Program-made: the position numbers and the translations under genes | Assembly: GCA_947259305.1 (NCBI GenBank) | Contig: CAMYML010000003.1 | Span: 1 to 45,509, forward strand | Direction: 5' to 3' | Source: an uncultured Gammaproteobacteria bacterium | GTDB taxonomy: Bacteria > Pseudomonadota > Gammaproteobacteria > GCA-001735895 | DNA length: 45,509 bases | Shown here: piece by piece, positions 32,316-40,626 of the stretch | Position numbering within the stretch: position 1 is the stretch's first letter | How the letters are laid out: every line of letters starts with the position of its first letter | The notes under the pieces: generated by a model | Told to the model about the DNA's origin: nothing | Databases searched by the model: none | What the model saw: only the letters and a program-made list of their open reading frames with translations

Positions 32316-33220
32316 AAGCTTTCCCCTTCGCGCTCTACGACGCGTTCAGCGCGCGTCCCTTCGGCGGCAGCCAGGCGGCGGTCATGACCGACGCCGCGGC
32401 GATCGATAGCGCGCAACGCCAGAAAATCGCCCGCGAAATCGGCATGCCCGCGACCGCTTTTGTCGATGATATAGGCGCTGGCTGGATCCGCGCGCAGTTC
32501 ATGTCCACGGTCATGGAGTTGCCGATGTGCGGCCATGGCACTATCTGTTTGTTCACCCGCCTGCTCGAATCCGGACTGCTGACACTGGACGACAACGGCA
32601 GCGGCAGCGTAGAGCTACGCTTGCCGAAGACGACTGCGACCGTTAGCTTGAGCCGCCGCGACGACGATCGATCCCGGGTAATGCTCGACATCAGGCCGCC
32701 TGAGTTCGAGCCACCGCCGCCGCATCTCGGAACCCTGTTGACCCTGCTCGGGCTCGATGCTGCCGCACTCAACGCCGAGTTACCGCTCGAAACCGCGCGC
32801 GGCGATTTTATCCATCTCGTGGTTCCGCTGACGGGACTCGCCGCGATGCGCGCAATCAGGCCTGACTTCAGCGGCATGATCGATTTTTGCAGGGCCAATG
32901 GTATCGAAACGATTGCCGTATTTTGTCGCGAGGTCGAAAATCCCGCTAACAGCATTCATGTGCGTGATTTTTGCCCGGCGGTCGGGGTCAGCGAATCCGC
33001 CGCCGCCGGCACGACCAACGCGGCCTTAGCCAGTTACCTGCTGCGACATGGCCTGCTACCGACAAACACAGACAACATCAGCCTAAACGCCGAACAGGGA
33101 CTCGAACTCGGGCGCCCGAGTTCGATACAATCGCTCGTCACCCTCGCCAACGGCGGAATTGCCCGGCTGCAGGTCGGCGGCGTGGCGACCAGAGTTTTCG
33201 ACGGACAGGTTTATCTATAG
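32312..33220 (+). CDS. PhzF-family isomerase-like protein, CTG start
   Basis: The protein has 302 residues when started at CTG 32312. The PhzF N-terminus (F-A-L-Y-D-A-F-S-A-R-P-F-G-G-S-Q-A-A-V) is encoded upstream of the first in-frame ATG (32384) and must be included. No ATG, GTG or TTG precedes it, while GGAG lies 8 bases before the CTG, which overlaps the preceding TGA. PhzF proteins are diaminopimelate-epimerase-fold isomerases. The usual S-E-T-A-F-V with catalytic Glu reads M-P-A-T-A-F-V, and the G-H-A-T segment reads M-C-G-H-G-T-I, the cysteine motif of proline racemases; the second racemase cysteine is absent. A racemase or dehydratase activity on an amino-acid-like substrate is a possibility. 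A 9-bp gap leads to the dipeptidase gene. Confidence 0.78.
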   Translation: MKAFPFALYDAFSARPFGGSQAAVMTDAAAIDSAQRQKIAREIGMPATAFVDDIGAGWIRAQFMSTVMELPMCGHGTICLFTRLLESGLLTLDDNGSGSVELRLPKTTATVSLSRRDDDRSRVMLDIRPPEFEPPPPHLGTLLTLLGLDAAALNAELPLETARGDFIHLVVPLTGLAAMRAIRPDFSGMIDFCRANGIETIAVFCREVENPANSIHVRDFCPAVGVSESAAAGTTNAALASYLLRHGLLPTNTDNISLNAEQGLELGRPSSIQSLVTLANGGIARLQVGGVATRVFDGQVYL

Positions 33221-33229
33221 GTAACGCCG

Positions 33230-34240
33230 ATGGCAAAAGATCTCGAGCAACTGTATCAGGACGCGCTGGTGTGGGATGCGCACGCGGGCGTATTCCCGAG
33301 TCCCGAAGTCGATTTGAATCTACTCGATGAATGGCGCCAGCAGGGCGCCAGCTATGTCAGCATCAACGTCGGCTTCGATGTCATGGATTGGCAGGAAACG
33401 CTGGCCACGCTCGCGGCCTACCGCCGCTGGGTGCTGGCACATCCCGATCGCTTCGTGCTGGCAGGCGCCACCAGCGATATCGATCGCGCCCGCGCCACCG
33501 GCAAATTCGCGCTGAGCTTCGATATCGAAGGCATGAACGCGCTCAACAACGACATCAACATGGTCAGCCTGTATCACGCGCTCGGGGTGCGGCAAATGCT
33601 GTTTGCCTACAACCTGAACAATGCCGCCGCTGGCGGCTGCCATGACGCCGACACCGGCCTGACCGAATTCGGGCGCCAGGTGGTGCGGGAGATGAACCGC
33701 GTCGGCATGATCGTCGATTGCTCGCACGCGGCTTACACCACCACCATGGACATCATGCAGGAATCGCAAAAGCCAGTGGTGTTTTCGCACTCCAATCCGC
33801 GCGCGGTCTGGGATCATCAACGTAACATCAGCGACGAGCAGATCAGGGCCTGCGCCGCGACCGGCGGCGTTATTGGACTCAACGGCATGGGCATTTTCCT
33901 CGGCGGCAACGACATCGCCATCGATACCATGGCGCGGCACGTTGCTTATGTCAGCGACCTGGTGGGCACACAACACGTTGGCTTCGGCTTCGACTATTCA
34001 CCCGAGATCGATATCGATATCGGCGTGATTCTGCGCAGCCGCCCCGATTACTGGCCCGCCGGCCAGCAATACGACACCAGGGAGATCAAGCACGCCGGTC
34101 CGGCGCAGTTACCGGCGCTGATCGACAAGCTTGCCGATTCGGGTTTCGACGACGTCGATATTCGCGGCTTTCTCGGTGAAAATTTCAGGCGCGTTGCCGA
34201 GCGCGCGTGGATTACCTGGCAATCGAGGATACCCCAATGA
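33230..34240 (+). CDS. Membrane dipeptidase-like (M19 family) metallohydrolase
   Basis: The protein has 336 residues. The M19 TIM barrel is clear from S-F-D-I-E-G-M-N (bridging Glu), M-I-V-D-C-S-H-A-A, V-F-S-H-S-N-P-R-A-V and R-N-I-S-D-E-Q-I. The family's first zinc motif D-G-H-N-D reads D-A-H-A-G (16-20), so the Asp of H-x-D is replaced by Gly. Family members cut dipeptides, including D-amino-acid containing ones, and related substrates. No signal peptide is present, so it is cytoplasmic. It overlaps the following M20 gene by four bases (ATGA) and follows the PhzF-like gene by 9 bp, so the three form one operon. Confidence 0.86.
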   Translation: MAKDLEQLYQDALVWDAHAGVFPSPEVDLNLLDEWRQQGASYVSINVGFDVMDWQETLATLAAYRRWVLAHPDRFVLAGATSDIDRARATGKFALSFDIEGMNALNNDINMVSLYHALGVRQMLFAYNLNNAAAGGCHDADTGLTEFGRQVVREMNRVGMIVDCSHAAYTTTMDIMQESQKPVVFSHSNPRAVWDHQRNISDEQIRACAATGGVIGLNGMGIFLGGNDIAIDTMARHVAYVSDLVGTQHVGFGFDYSPEIDIDIGVILRSRPDYWPAGQQYDTREIKHAGPAQLPALIDKLADSGFDDVDIRGFLGENFRRVAERAWITWQSRIPQ

Positions 34241-35820
34241 CGCTAAGCCCGGCAAAAACAGAGTTGATCCAGTGGCTGGATGCAAAAATCGACGACCTGT
34301 CGGACTGGCAGCAGCTGATATTCGAGCATGGCGAAACCGCCTGGCGCGAGTATAAATCCAGCGCCTGGTACGTCGAGCGACTGCGCGCCGAAGGCTTCAG
34401 CGTCGAAGCCGGCAGCGGCGGCATGCCGACCGCGTTTTGCGCCGAATGGCAAAATGGCGACGGGCCGACCATCGCGGGTTATGCCGAGTATGACGCGGTG
34501 CCCGGCAACTGCCAGGCCGCCGCGAGCGAACAAGGTCCGCGCGCCGGGCTGAGCGTGCATGCGGGCGGGCATACCGATCCGCATTCGGCGCTCGGTATCA
34601 GCTCGCTCGGTGGTTTTCTCGCGGCCAGGGCAATGATGCAGCGGCATGACATCAAGGGCCGCCTGAAATTTTTCGGCGAACCCGCGGAAAAGGTACGCGG
34701 CTCCAAGCCGATACACGCGGCCCGCGGCTATTACGACGATCTCGATGCCGCGATCAGCTTTCATCCGTTTTACATGCTGCCGCTGTGCAACACCACGCGC
34801 TGGAATACCCACTGCGGGGTGGGCTACGCGATGATTTACAGCTTCGAGTGCGACAGTCCGGAGACCTGGCTGAGCCATGCCGGCGCGAGCGACAGTCCGA
34901 TCGCCGCCGCGCACGCGTCGGCGCGCGCGCCCGGCGCCAACGACGCGCTGCTGCAGATGTACCAGACCTCCAAGGCGCTGAAGGAGCACATGGTGTCGGC
35001 CGGCTGCGGCTGGTCGATGAACGAATGCATTTTGACCGCCGGGCAGGCGACGGCCGACAACCTGCCCGCGCAAATCGCACAAATCCAGTACGTCATGCGC
35101 GTGCCGACGATCGAGATGGCGCAACGCATAACCGGCGTGCTGGATAACAATGCCGCCGCGGCCGCGGCGATCAGCCACTGCAGCTGGCGGCGCGACTGGG
35201 TCAGCAAATCGCGCCACGGGCTCGCGAATCACGTGCTCGCGCAGGCGACTTACGACAACCTGCGGGCGATCGGGGCGCCGGCGTTCAACCAGGGGGCAGC
35301 GCGCGACACTGCCCGCGAAATCCAGCGTAACCTCGGGCTCGAACCGATGGACAAGCCCTTCCTCGCCGCAACCGAACAGTTGATCACGCCGCAGGCGGCG
35401 GAGACCGAGTTGCGCCGCGAACTGCCTGAGTGGCAGGAACATTTTACTTCCGACGATTACACCGAGTACTGCTGGCACGCGCCGACGGTGCGTTTATATA
35501 TCGCGCGGCCGACGCTGACATCGCCGCAACCCGGATTCAGATACCCGGCCTGGGTCATGAACGCGCTCGGCGGCATCCGCGAAACCATCGAGCCAATGAT
35601 CGCCTGCGCGTCGAAGACCGTTGGCTGCACTGTGTTCGATCTGCTGACCGACGGCGAGATGCTGGCAGATGCCCGCAGAGAATTCGAGGAACGCACCGGC
35701 GGTGGCGTCAACGGCAGCAGTTGGCAGGCGCCGCTGTGCGACTACGAGCCCCCGATCGGTTTCCGCTGGCCCGAGTACGTCACCACCGAACGCGGCCGCG
35801 AATGGTGGATTCCCGGATAA
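34237..35820 (+). CDS. M20-family amidohydrolase, AbgB-like (p-aminobenzoyl-glutamate hydrolase type)
   Basis: The protein has 527 residues from the ATG at 34237. It is preferred over an upstream TTG because GAGG lies 8 bases before it and the overlap with the preceding TGA is the compact ATGA type. It resembles M20D proteins: A-G-Y-A-E-Y-D-A-V-P-G, a catalytic-domain F-G-E-P-A-E-K, and a dimerisation domain around 200-330. The metal-site segment is H-T-D-P-H-S-A-L-G after an insertion of about 15 residues, instead of H-G-C-G-H-N. The glutamate pair E-E is E-K. It may hydrolyse an N-acyl or N-carbamoyl amino acid in the same pathway as the lost hydantoinase. Its TAA stop lies in a hairpin shared with the convergent channel gene. 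Confidence 0.85.
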   Translation: MTLSPAKTELIQWLDAKIDDLSDWQQLIFEHGETAWREYKSSAWYVERLRAEGFSVEAGSGGMPTAFCAEWQNGDGPTIAGYAEYDAVPGNCQAAASEQGPRAGLSVHAGGHTDPHSALGISSLGGFLAARAMMQRHDIKGRLKFFGEPAEKVRGSKPIHAARGYYDDLDAAISFHPFYMLPLCNTTRWNTHCGVGYAMIYSFECDSPETWLSHAGASDSPIAAAHASARAPGANDALLQMYQTSKALKEHMVSAGCGWSMNECILTAGQATADNLPAQIAQIQYVMRVPTIEMAQRITGVLDNNAAAAAAISHCSWRRDWVSKSRHGLANHVLAQATYDNLRAIGAPAFNQGAARDTAREIQRNLGLEPMDKPFLAATEQLITPQAAETELRRELPEWQEHFTSDDYTEYCWHAPTVRLYIARPTLTSPQPGFRYPAWVMNALGGIRETIEPMIACASKTVGCTVFDLLTDGEMLADARREFEERTGGGVNGSSWQAPLCDYEPPIGFRWPEYVTTERGREWWIPG

Positions 35821-35836
35821 GCCCCCCGGGCTTATC
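35816..35836. terminator. Bidirectional hairpin shared by two convergent stop codons
   Basis: GATAAGCCC (35816-35824) pairs with GGGCTTATC (35828-35836) around a CCC loop, a perfect 9-bp stem. The TAA of the M20 gene (35818-35820) is in the left arm and the TAA of the channel gene (35832-35834, minus strand) in the right arm. The U-tract of a classical terminator is missing on both sides. Confidence 0.6.
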
Positions 35837-36680
35837 GCTTCGAATCGGTTTGCAGGAGTTGCTTTAGTTCGGCTATCTCGGCGCGCAGCGCCGCCAGCTC
35901 CTGGTGCAAATCGGCCTCGATGTGGTCGCGGGTTTCGTTGAGCGCGTCCTGCCTCACCTGACTATCTTGCTCGGTAAAGCTGTGCATCGCGTTGACGATA
36001 ATCGCGATGAACAGGTTCAACATCGTAAAGGTCGCGATCAGGATATAAATGACGAAGAATATCCAGGCGTTCGGGTGCAGTTCCATCACCGGGCGCACGA
36101 TGCCCATCGACCAGCTTTCCAGCGTCATGATCTGGAACAACGAGAACAGCGATTCGCCGATGCTGCCAAACCATTGCGGGAAGTTTGCGCCGAACAACTT
36201 GGTCGCTATGACGGCAAACACGTAGTAAAGCAGCAGCAACACCAGCGCGATGGAACTCAGACCCGGAATCGAATCCAGCAGCGCGCCGACCACGCGGCGC
36301 ATCGACGGCACGATGGTCAGAATTCGCAGCACGCGCAACACGCGCAGCGCACGCAGCACGGAAAACGGTCCGCTCGCCGGCACCAGCGCAATGCCGACTA
36401 CGGCGAAATCGAAGATACTCCAGGGGTCGCGGAAAAAAGCGAGGCGATGCGCAAATATCCGCAACAGGATTTCGACCACGAAAACCGCCAGGATCGCGTG
36501 ATCGACAGCAATCAGGATTTCACCGTAGGCCGCCATCACTGCCGGTACGGTCTCGAGCCCGAGAATGATCGCATTGATCACTATCAGCGCCATGATGATG
36601 TGCTGAATTCGCGGTTGCTCAACCCATGGCAGCACAGCCGAACCCGCAGTCTGCGAAGGTGGATCGTCAGTAGTTTTCAT
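35832..36680 (-). CDS. Bacterial voltage-gated sodium channel (NavMs/NaChBac type)
   Basis: The protein has 282 residues and six transmembrane segments. S4 has four arginines at every third position (Arg110, 113, 116, 119), the voltage sensor. The pore loop has the selectivity filter T-L-E-S-W-S-M (186-192), identical to NavMs and nearly that of NaChBac (T-L-E-S-W-A), so sodium selectivity is expected. The C-terminus (about 235-280) is a charged coiled coil (L-H-Q-E-L-A-A-L-R-A-E-I-A-E-L) that holds the homotetramer. Located in the inner membrane. In marine bacteria such channels probably link sodium entry to motility or pH. Next to it on the same strand is a Na/Pi cotransporter gene, another sodium-dependent protein. 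Confidence 0.95.
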   Translation of the reverse strand: MKTTDDPPSQTAGSAVLPWVEQPRIQHIIMALIVINAIILGLETVPAVMAAYGEILIAVDHAILAVFVVEILLRIFAHRLAFFRDPWSIFDFAVVGIALVPASGPFSVLRALRVLRVLRILTIVPSMRRVVGALLDSIPGLSSIALVLLLLYYVFAVIATKLFGANFPQWFGSIGESLFSLFQIMTLESWSMGIVRPVMELHPNAWIFFVIYILIATFTMLNLFIAIIVNAMHSFTEQDSQVRQDALNETRDHIEADLHQELAALRAEIAELKQLLQTDSKR

Positions 36681-36750
36681 TGATTAAGGTTTCCCGGCTC
36701 CCCAACCCTGCTAAGTATTGTCTCAGCGGGCTATTTCAATAGTAAGATTA

Positions 36751-36789
36751 TTATTAACCTGGCGACAATACAGGTCGCCGGGTTAATAA
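36751..36789. repeat. 16-bp inverted repeat between the cotransporter and channel genes
   Basis: TTATTAACCTGGCGAC (36751-36766) is mirrored by GTCGCCGGGTTAATAA (36774-36789) with one mismatch and a 7-base loop. It is 71 bp upstream of the channel start and 185 bp beyond the cotransporter stop. It could be a terminator for the cotransporter or an operator for the channel. The rest of the gap 36681-36973 shows nothing else I can name. Confidence 0.5.
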
Positions 36790-36973
36790 CGACCACGGGC
36801 CGGCGTAACCAGCGCTATCCGGGTCGTAGTGTGGCAATCAAGCCGCCTTTGGGGAAATTTCTGGCAATTTTATCACTCCCGGGACCGGCCCGCATCAGCA
36901 CCAGGAACACGGCGCCAACAAACCCGAGCGTAATCCGGATTCACTGCTATCGCGCAAGTTAGTACTGCGGGCT

Positions 36974-38776
36974 TCAGGTCGTTGTGGCCCGGTCAAGATC
37001 ATCCTCATCCAGATTTATCGACTCGGCAGCGTCGGCGACGAGATCGGCATGCGAAGACAGTAATGCCTTGGCGCAGTCATACAGCTCTTTCAGCGTGCCG
37101 TCGACGTAATTGAAATCGTTTAGCAGCGAGGTCGCCATCGCCGGCGTAATCCGTTGATCCCGCAACACACCCGATATGCGGTCGTTTAATTCGTTATGCG
37201 AAGTCTTCACTGCTTTTTTCATCTTTTTCAGATCGCGTATCGCCTGCTCATGATCGGAACTTTCCTCTTCCCTTACCCGGTAAATTTCCCTCAACAACAG
37301 CGCGATCTGGTAGCGCAGGCGATTGTACTCGTCGCGAATATGCTGATTGTCTGACAGCAGGTACTTGGTCGCATTTTTACGCAGGTGTTTTACGTGCTTG
37401 ACGCTTTCGACAATTTCCACCGCGGCGTTGCGCAGTCGAAACATTTCCTCGGCAAAGATACTCGGGACCTCGGTTTGCGAGCGCGAGATAAATTCGACGA
37501 TCGCGCTGTAGAGCACTTTCACCTTGGTTTCGTAGAGTTCATCGATATCAAAATCGTGAACCTCGCGGTCGTCGTCGATCGTTTTTTTCAGGTCGTCCGA
37601 TTCGAGTATCTGGGTGCGATGCAAATTCATCCCATGCGCGATTAACTCGAAGGCCGAATCGAACAGGTGCCAGACCTCCCGCTTGACCGATATCAGCACG
37701 GTTTCCGGAAATTCGAAGGCGGCATCGCTCAGGTACCGGGGTTCGGCCAGGTCGAGCGCTTTCTCCGGCAAAACCTTGAACAGGTAGTCGGCAAGCCGAT
37801 GGATCAGGGGGACCATGACAATCACGCCGGTGACATTGAACAGGGTATGAAATACCGCCAGTTTCATCGTGTAATTGTCCGCGGCAATTCCCACTTTGCT
37901 GCTGATGTAATTCACCGCCAGGACAAACTGGCTGACGAATGCGATAGCAATAACACCGGTGACTACATTAAAAACCAGGTGGGCGCCGGCCAGCCGTTTG
38001 CCCTGGACGTTCGCGCTCAGCGAGCCGATGATTGCCGTGATGGTGGTGCCGACGTTTGCGCCGATGGCCAGTGCCAGTCCGTTCTCGTAGGTGATCTGCC
38101 CGGCCGAGAGTGCGGTCAATATCAGCACCAGGGTTGCGTGACTGGATTGCATGACCACGGTCGCCGCGGCGCCAATGGCGGCAAACAGAAACAGCCCGGG
38201 ATAGCCCCCGACCGCGAGCGACGCCAGATCGAAACTGTCTTTGAAGGCTTCGAAACCTTCCTTCATGTAGTGTATGCCGAGAAACAGGAAACCAAGGCCC
38301 GCCAGCACCGAACCGATACCCTTGAGGTATTTCGATTTCTGAAACGCCAACACGATACCGAACACCAGCATCGGCATCGCATAGGCGGAAATCTTGACCT
38401 TGAGGCCGAAGGCTGCCACCAGCCAGGCGCCGGTGGTCGTGCCGATATTGGCACCGAAAATAATGCCGATTCCGGCAACCAGGGTAACCAGCCCGGCGCT
38501 GATAAACGAAATCGTGATAACCGAAACCAGCGAACTCGATTGCATCACCGTGGTCGAGACGACTCCGAAAAGCAGACTTTTCCAGGTTTTATCGGTTGTT
38601 TTCTGTAACAGCTTTTCCAGCACACCGCCGGTAAATGCCTTGAATCCCTCTTCGAGGAACAGCATGCCGAACAGGAATATGGCGACACCGGCCGCGATTT
38701 CCTTGAAATCAGGGCTGACCCAGAATCCGTAGGCCAGAATAAGCAAAATACTTGGTAACAGTATTCTTTTGAGCAT
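36974..38776 (-). CDS. Na/Pi cotransporter family protein with C-terminal PhoU-like domain
   Basis: The protein has 600 residues. The two inverted transport repeats show the family's duplicated motifs: M-Q-S-S-S-L-V-S-V with G-A-N-I-G-T-T-T-G-A in the first, M-Q-S-S-H-A-T-L-V with G-A-N-V-G-T-T-I-T-A in the second. These bind sodium and phosphate. The membrane part covers about 1-345. The cytosolic C-terminus (about 360-590) is helical and PhoU-like (I-E-S-V-K-H-V-K-H-L-R-K-N-A). It imports or exports phosphate with sodium. It is separated from the channel gene by 293 bp, so it is probably its own unit. Confidence 0.92.
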   Translation of the reverse strand: MLKRILLPSILLILAYGFWVSPDFKEIAAGVAIFLFGMLFLEEGFKAFTGGVLEKLLQKTTDKTWKSLLFGVVSTTVMQSSSLVSVITISFISAGLVTLVAGIGIIFGANIGTTTGAWLVAAFGLKVKISAYAMPMLVFGIVLAFQKSKYLKGIGSVLAGLGFLFLGIHYMKEGFEAFKDSFDLASLAVGGYPGLFLFAAIGAAATVVMQSSHATLVLILTALSAGQITYENGLALAIGANVGTTITAIIGSLSANVQGKRLAGAHLVFNVVTGVIAIAFVSQFVLAVNYISSKVGIAADNYTMKLAVFHTLFNVTGVIVMVPLIHRLADYLFKVLPEKALDLAEPRYLSDAAFEFPETVLISVKREVWHLFDSAFELIAHGMNLHRTQILESDDLKKTIDDDREVHDFDIDELYETKVKVLYSAIVEFISRSQTEVPSIFAEEMFRLRNAAVEIVESVKHVKHLRKNATKYLLSDNQHIRDEYNRLRYQIALLLREIYRVREEESSDHEQAIRDLKKMKKAVKTSHNELNDRISGVLRDQRITPAMATSLLNDFNYVDGTLKELYDCAKALLSSHADLVADAAESINLDEDDLDRATTT

Positions 38777-39230
38777 CGCCCTATCCTCCTGCGGGTATTG
38801 AGCACCCGATTATTTTTTTGCTGCTGCACGCAGTCTTTATTGTTACTGGAGTGCTTATGATTGTTGCGTTTCGCCAATCATCGGCCTGGTCACCAGCGCG
38901 ATTTTGCACTCGTTGGCGGATTTTATCACAGATACGAATTGGACTCCCGATTCGGATGGCCCGGGAAGGGCGGCCTCACTTCCCGGGGCTGTTTCTTAAC
39001 GCCTGATCAAGGCCGGCAGACCTGGGTCTGTAATCTTGCCGCGGTTCTGCAGTACACGTATAGTCTGTGCGAAACACCCTATAAAAAGGCCTCAAAGAAT
39101 GGCTGATCAAATCGCAATCTCGGTTATCCAGGTAAGCAAACGCTTCGGCCACGGCAAGCGTCAATCAGGGGTTGTCATGGCGAGTTCATGGCAATCCTTT
39201 TTTTGTTTCACGCATTCCTAGATTCAAACC
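38777..39230. other. Gene-free divergent intergenic region
   Basis: The 454-bp space between the divergent Na/Pi cotransporter and NylB-like hydrolase genes holds no gene that I can support. CCCGGGAAG (38960-38968) and CTTCCCGGG (38979-38987) form a perfect 9-bp dyad with a 10-base loop. It is not followed by a T tract, and no gene ends here, so an operator or leftover repeat is as likely as a terminator. Confidence 0.4.
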
Positions 39231-40433
39231 ATGTCAGATATCATGCAAGGCTTCCCGGTTACGCGGGATCAACGTGTACCCCACGATCAATGGGACCGGG
39301 CGCCCTGGAACCGCTGGACGTTTCAGAACGTCAGGCAGTTTGTAGCGACTACCGAAGTGTGGCGGGGTGACGGCGCGGTATGGGAATTCAAACGCAGGCC
39401 TACCGACCTGGCGCAGATCGAACTTGAAGACGCCGACGGCAGCATCACGACCCTGCAAGGCTGGATCGATTCCAGCTACACCGACAGCGTGCTGGTATTG
39501 CACCGCGGCGAGATCGTGTTCGAGCAATATCATAACAACATGACCGAACGAACCCTGCACCTGTCGCAGTCGATGTCGAAGTCTGTCGTGGCGGCGGTCG
39601 CCGGAATCCTGATCGGCCGCGGCCTGATCGATCCCGCTGAGCAGGTCACCCGCTACCTGCCCGAGCTTGAGGCGACCGCCTGGCGCGGCGCGAGCCTGCA
39701 GCAGGTCATGGACATGACCACCGGGGTCAGGTACATCGAAGACTACGAGGCGCTCGATTCCGATATCGCGGCGACCGATATCGCCAGCGGCTGGAAACGG
39801 CCAATTCCGGGGACAGACACACCGGCCTGCATCTGGGACCAGATTCTGACCCTGACCGAGCGCGTTCGTAAGCATGGAGAAAAATTCCAGTATCGATCGA
39901 TCGAGACCGATGTGCTTGCACACTGCCTGGAGCGAGTAACGCAAACCCGGCTGGCCGACCTGGTCAGCCACGAAATCTGGCAACCACTCGGCTGCGAGGA
40001 AAGCGCCTGCTTCACTGTCGATTCCGCGGGCTACGCGCTCGCCTGCGGCGGTTTAAACGCGACGCTGCGCGACTACGCCCGTTTTGGGCAGATGTTATTG
40101 CAACGGGGCAAAGTCAGGGGCCGGCAGCTGGTGCCCGCAGAATGGGTTGCAGACATCCACAACGCGGACCACAACCTGTTCGCTGAACCCTATACGCAAG
40201 CGGCCCCGAACGGCGGGTATCGCAACCTGTTCTGGATCGAAGACGTCGACCGCCCGGGATTCATGGCGAGAGGCGTATTTGGCCAGTTGATTTACGTCGA
40301 TCCCGGCGACGACATGGTAGCGGTCAAGCTTTCCAGCTGGCCGGAATTCACCTCGGTGCCGAGACTGAAAACCGCGCTGAACGCGATTCATGCCCTTGGC
40401 AAGTTTCTGCACCGATCAACCTCGGAAAAATAA
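39231..40433 (+). CDS. Serine hydrolase, class C beta-lactamase fold, NylB-like (second copy)
   Basis: The protein has 400 residues. The S-M-S-K nucleophile motif is at 114-117 and the tyrosine in Q-Y-R-S at 221, the same spacing as in NylB. A conserved L-I-D-P-A-E-Q-V-T-R-Y-L-P-E-L segment follows. It shares layout with the protein at 2112-3278 but differs strongly in sequence, so it is an old paralogue. No signal peptide. An unknown amide or ester of a small organic acid is the likely substrate. It is monocistronic, with about 190 bp before the secretin-like gene. Confidence 0.88.
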   Translation: MSDIMQGFPVTRDQRVPHDQWDRAPWNRWTFQNVRQFVATTEVWRGDGAVWEFKRRPTDLAQIELEDADGSITTLQGWIDSSYTDSVLVLHRGEIVFEQYHNNMTERTLHLSQSMSKSVVAAVAGILIGRGLIDPAEQVTRYLPELEATAWRGASLQQVMDMTTGVRYIEDYEALDSDIAATDIASGWKRPIPGTDTPACIWDQILTLTERVRKHGEKFQYRSIETDVLAHCLERVTQTRLADLVSHEIWQPLGCEESACFTVDSAGYALACGGLNATLRDYARFGQMLLQRGKVRGRQLVPAEWVADIHNADHNLFAEPYTQAAPNGGYRNLFWIEDVDRPGFMARGVFGQLIYVDPGDDMVAVKLSSWPEFTSVPRLKTALNAIHALGKFLHRSTSEK

Positions 40434-40626
40434 TCAGGCGTAAAGTTTAGACAGAAAGATTTATTTCCGCCACCCCCTGGTTTCGTGGTTTATACCTGAC
40501 TCCTTCATTCCCCGGCTGCTTTTTCGGCTAAACTGTTCTTCTAACAGGGAACACTATTATCAATCCAACCAACAGCTCGGGACAGATTGATAAAAACCTC
40601 CCGGGTTACAGGAGACTGGATTTTTG

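Noticed and set aside
34243-35478. Open frame of 411 codons on the minus strand
   Set aside because: Antisense to the M20-family gene, with arginine-rich shadow composition.
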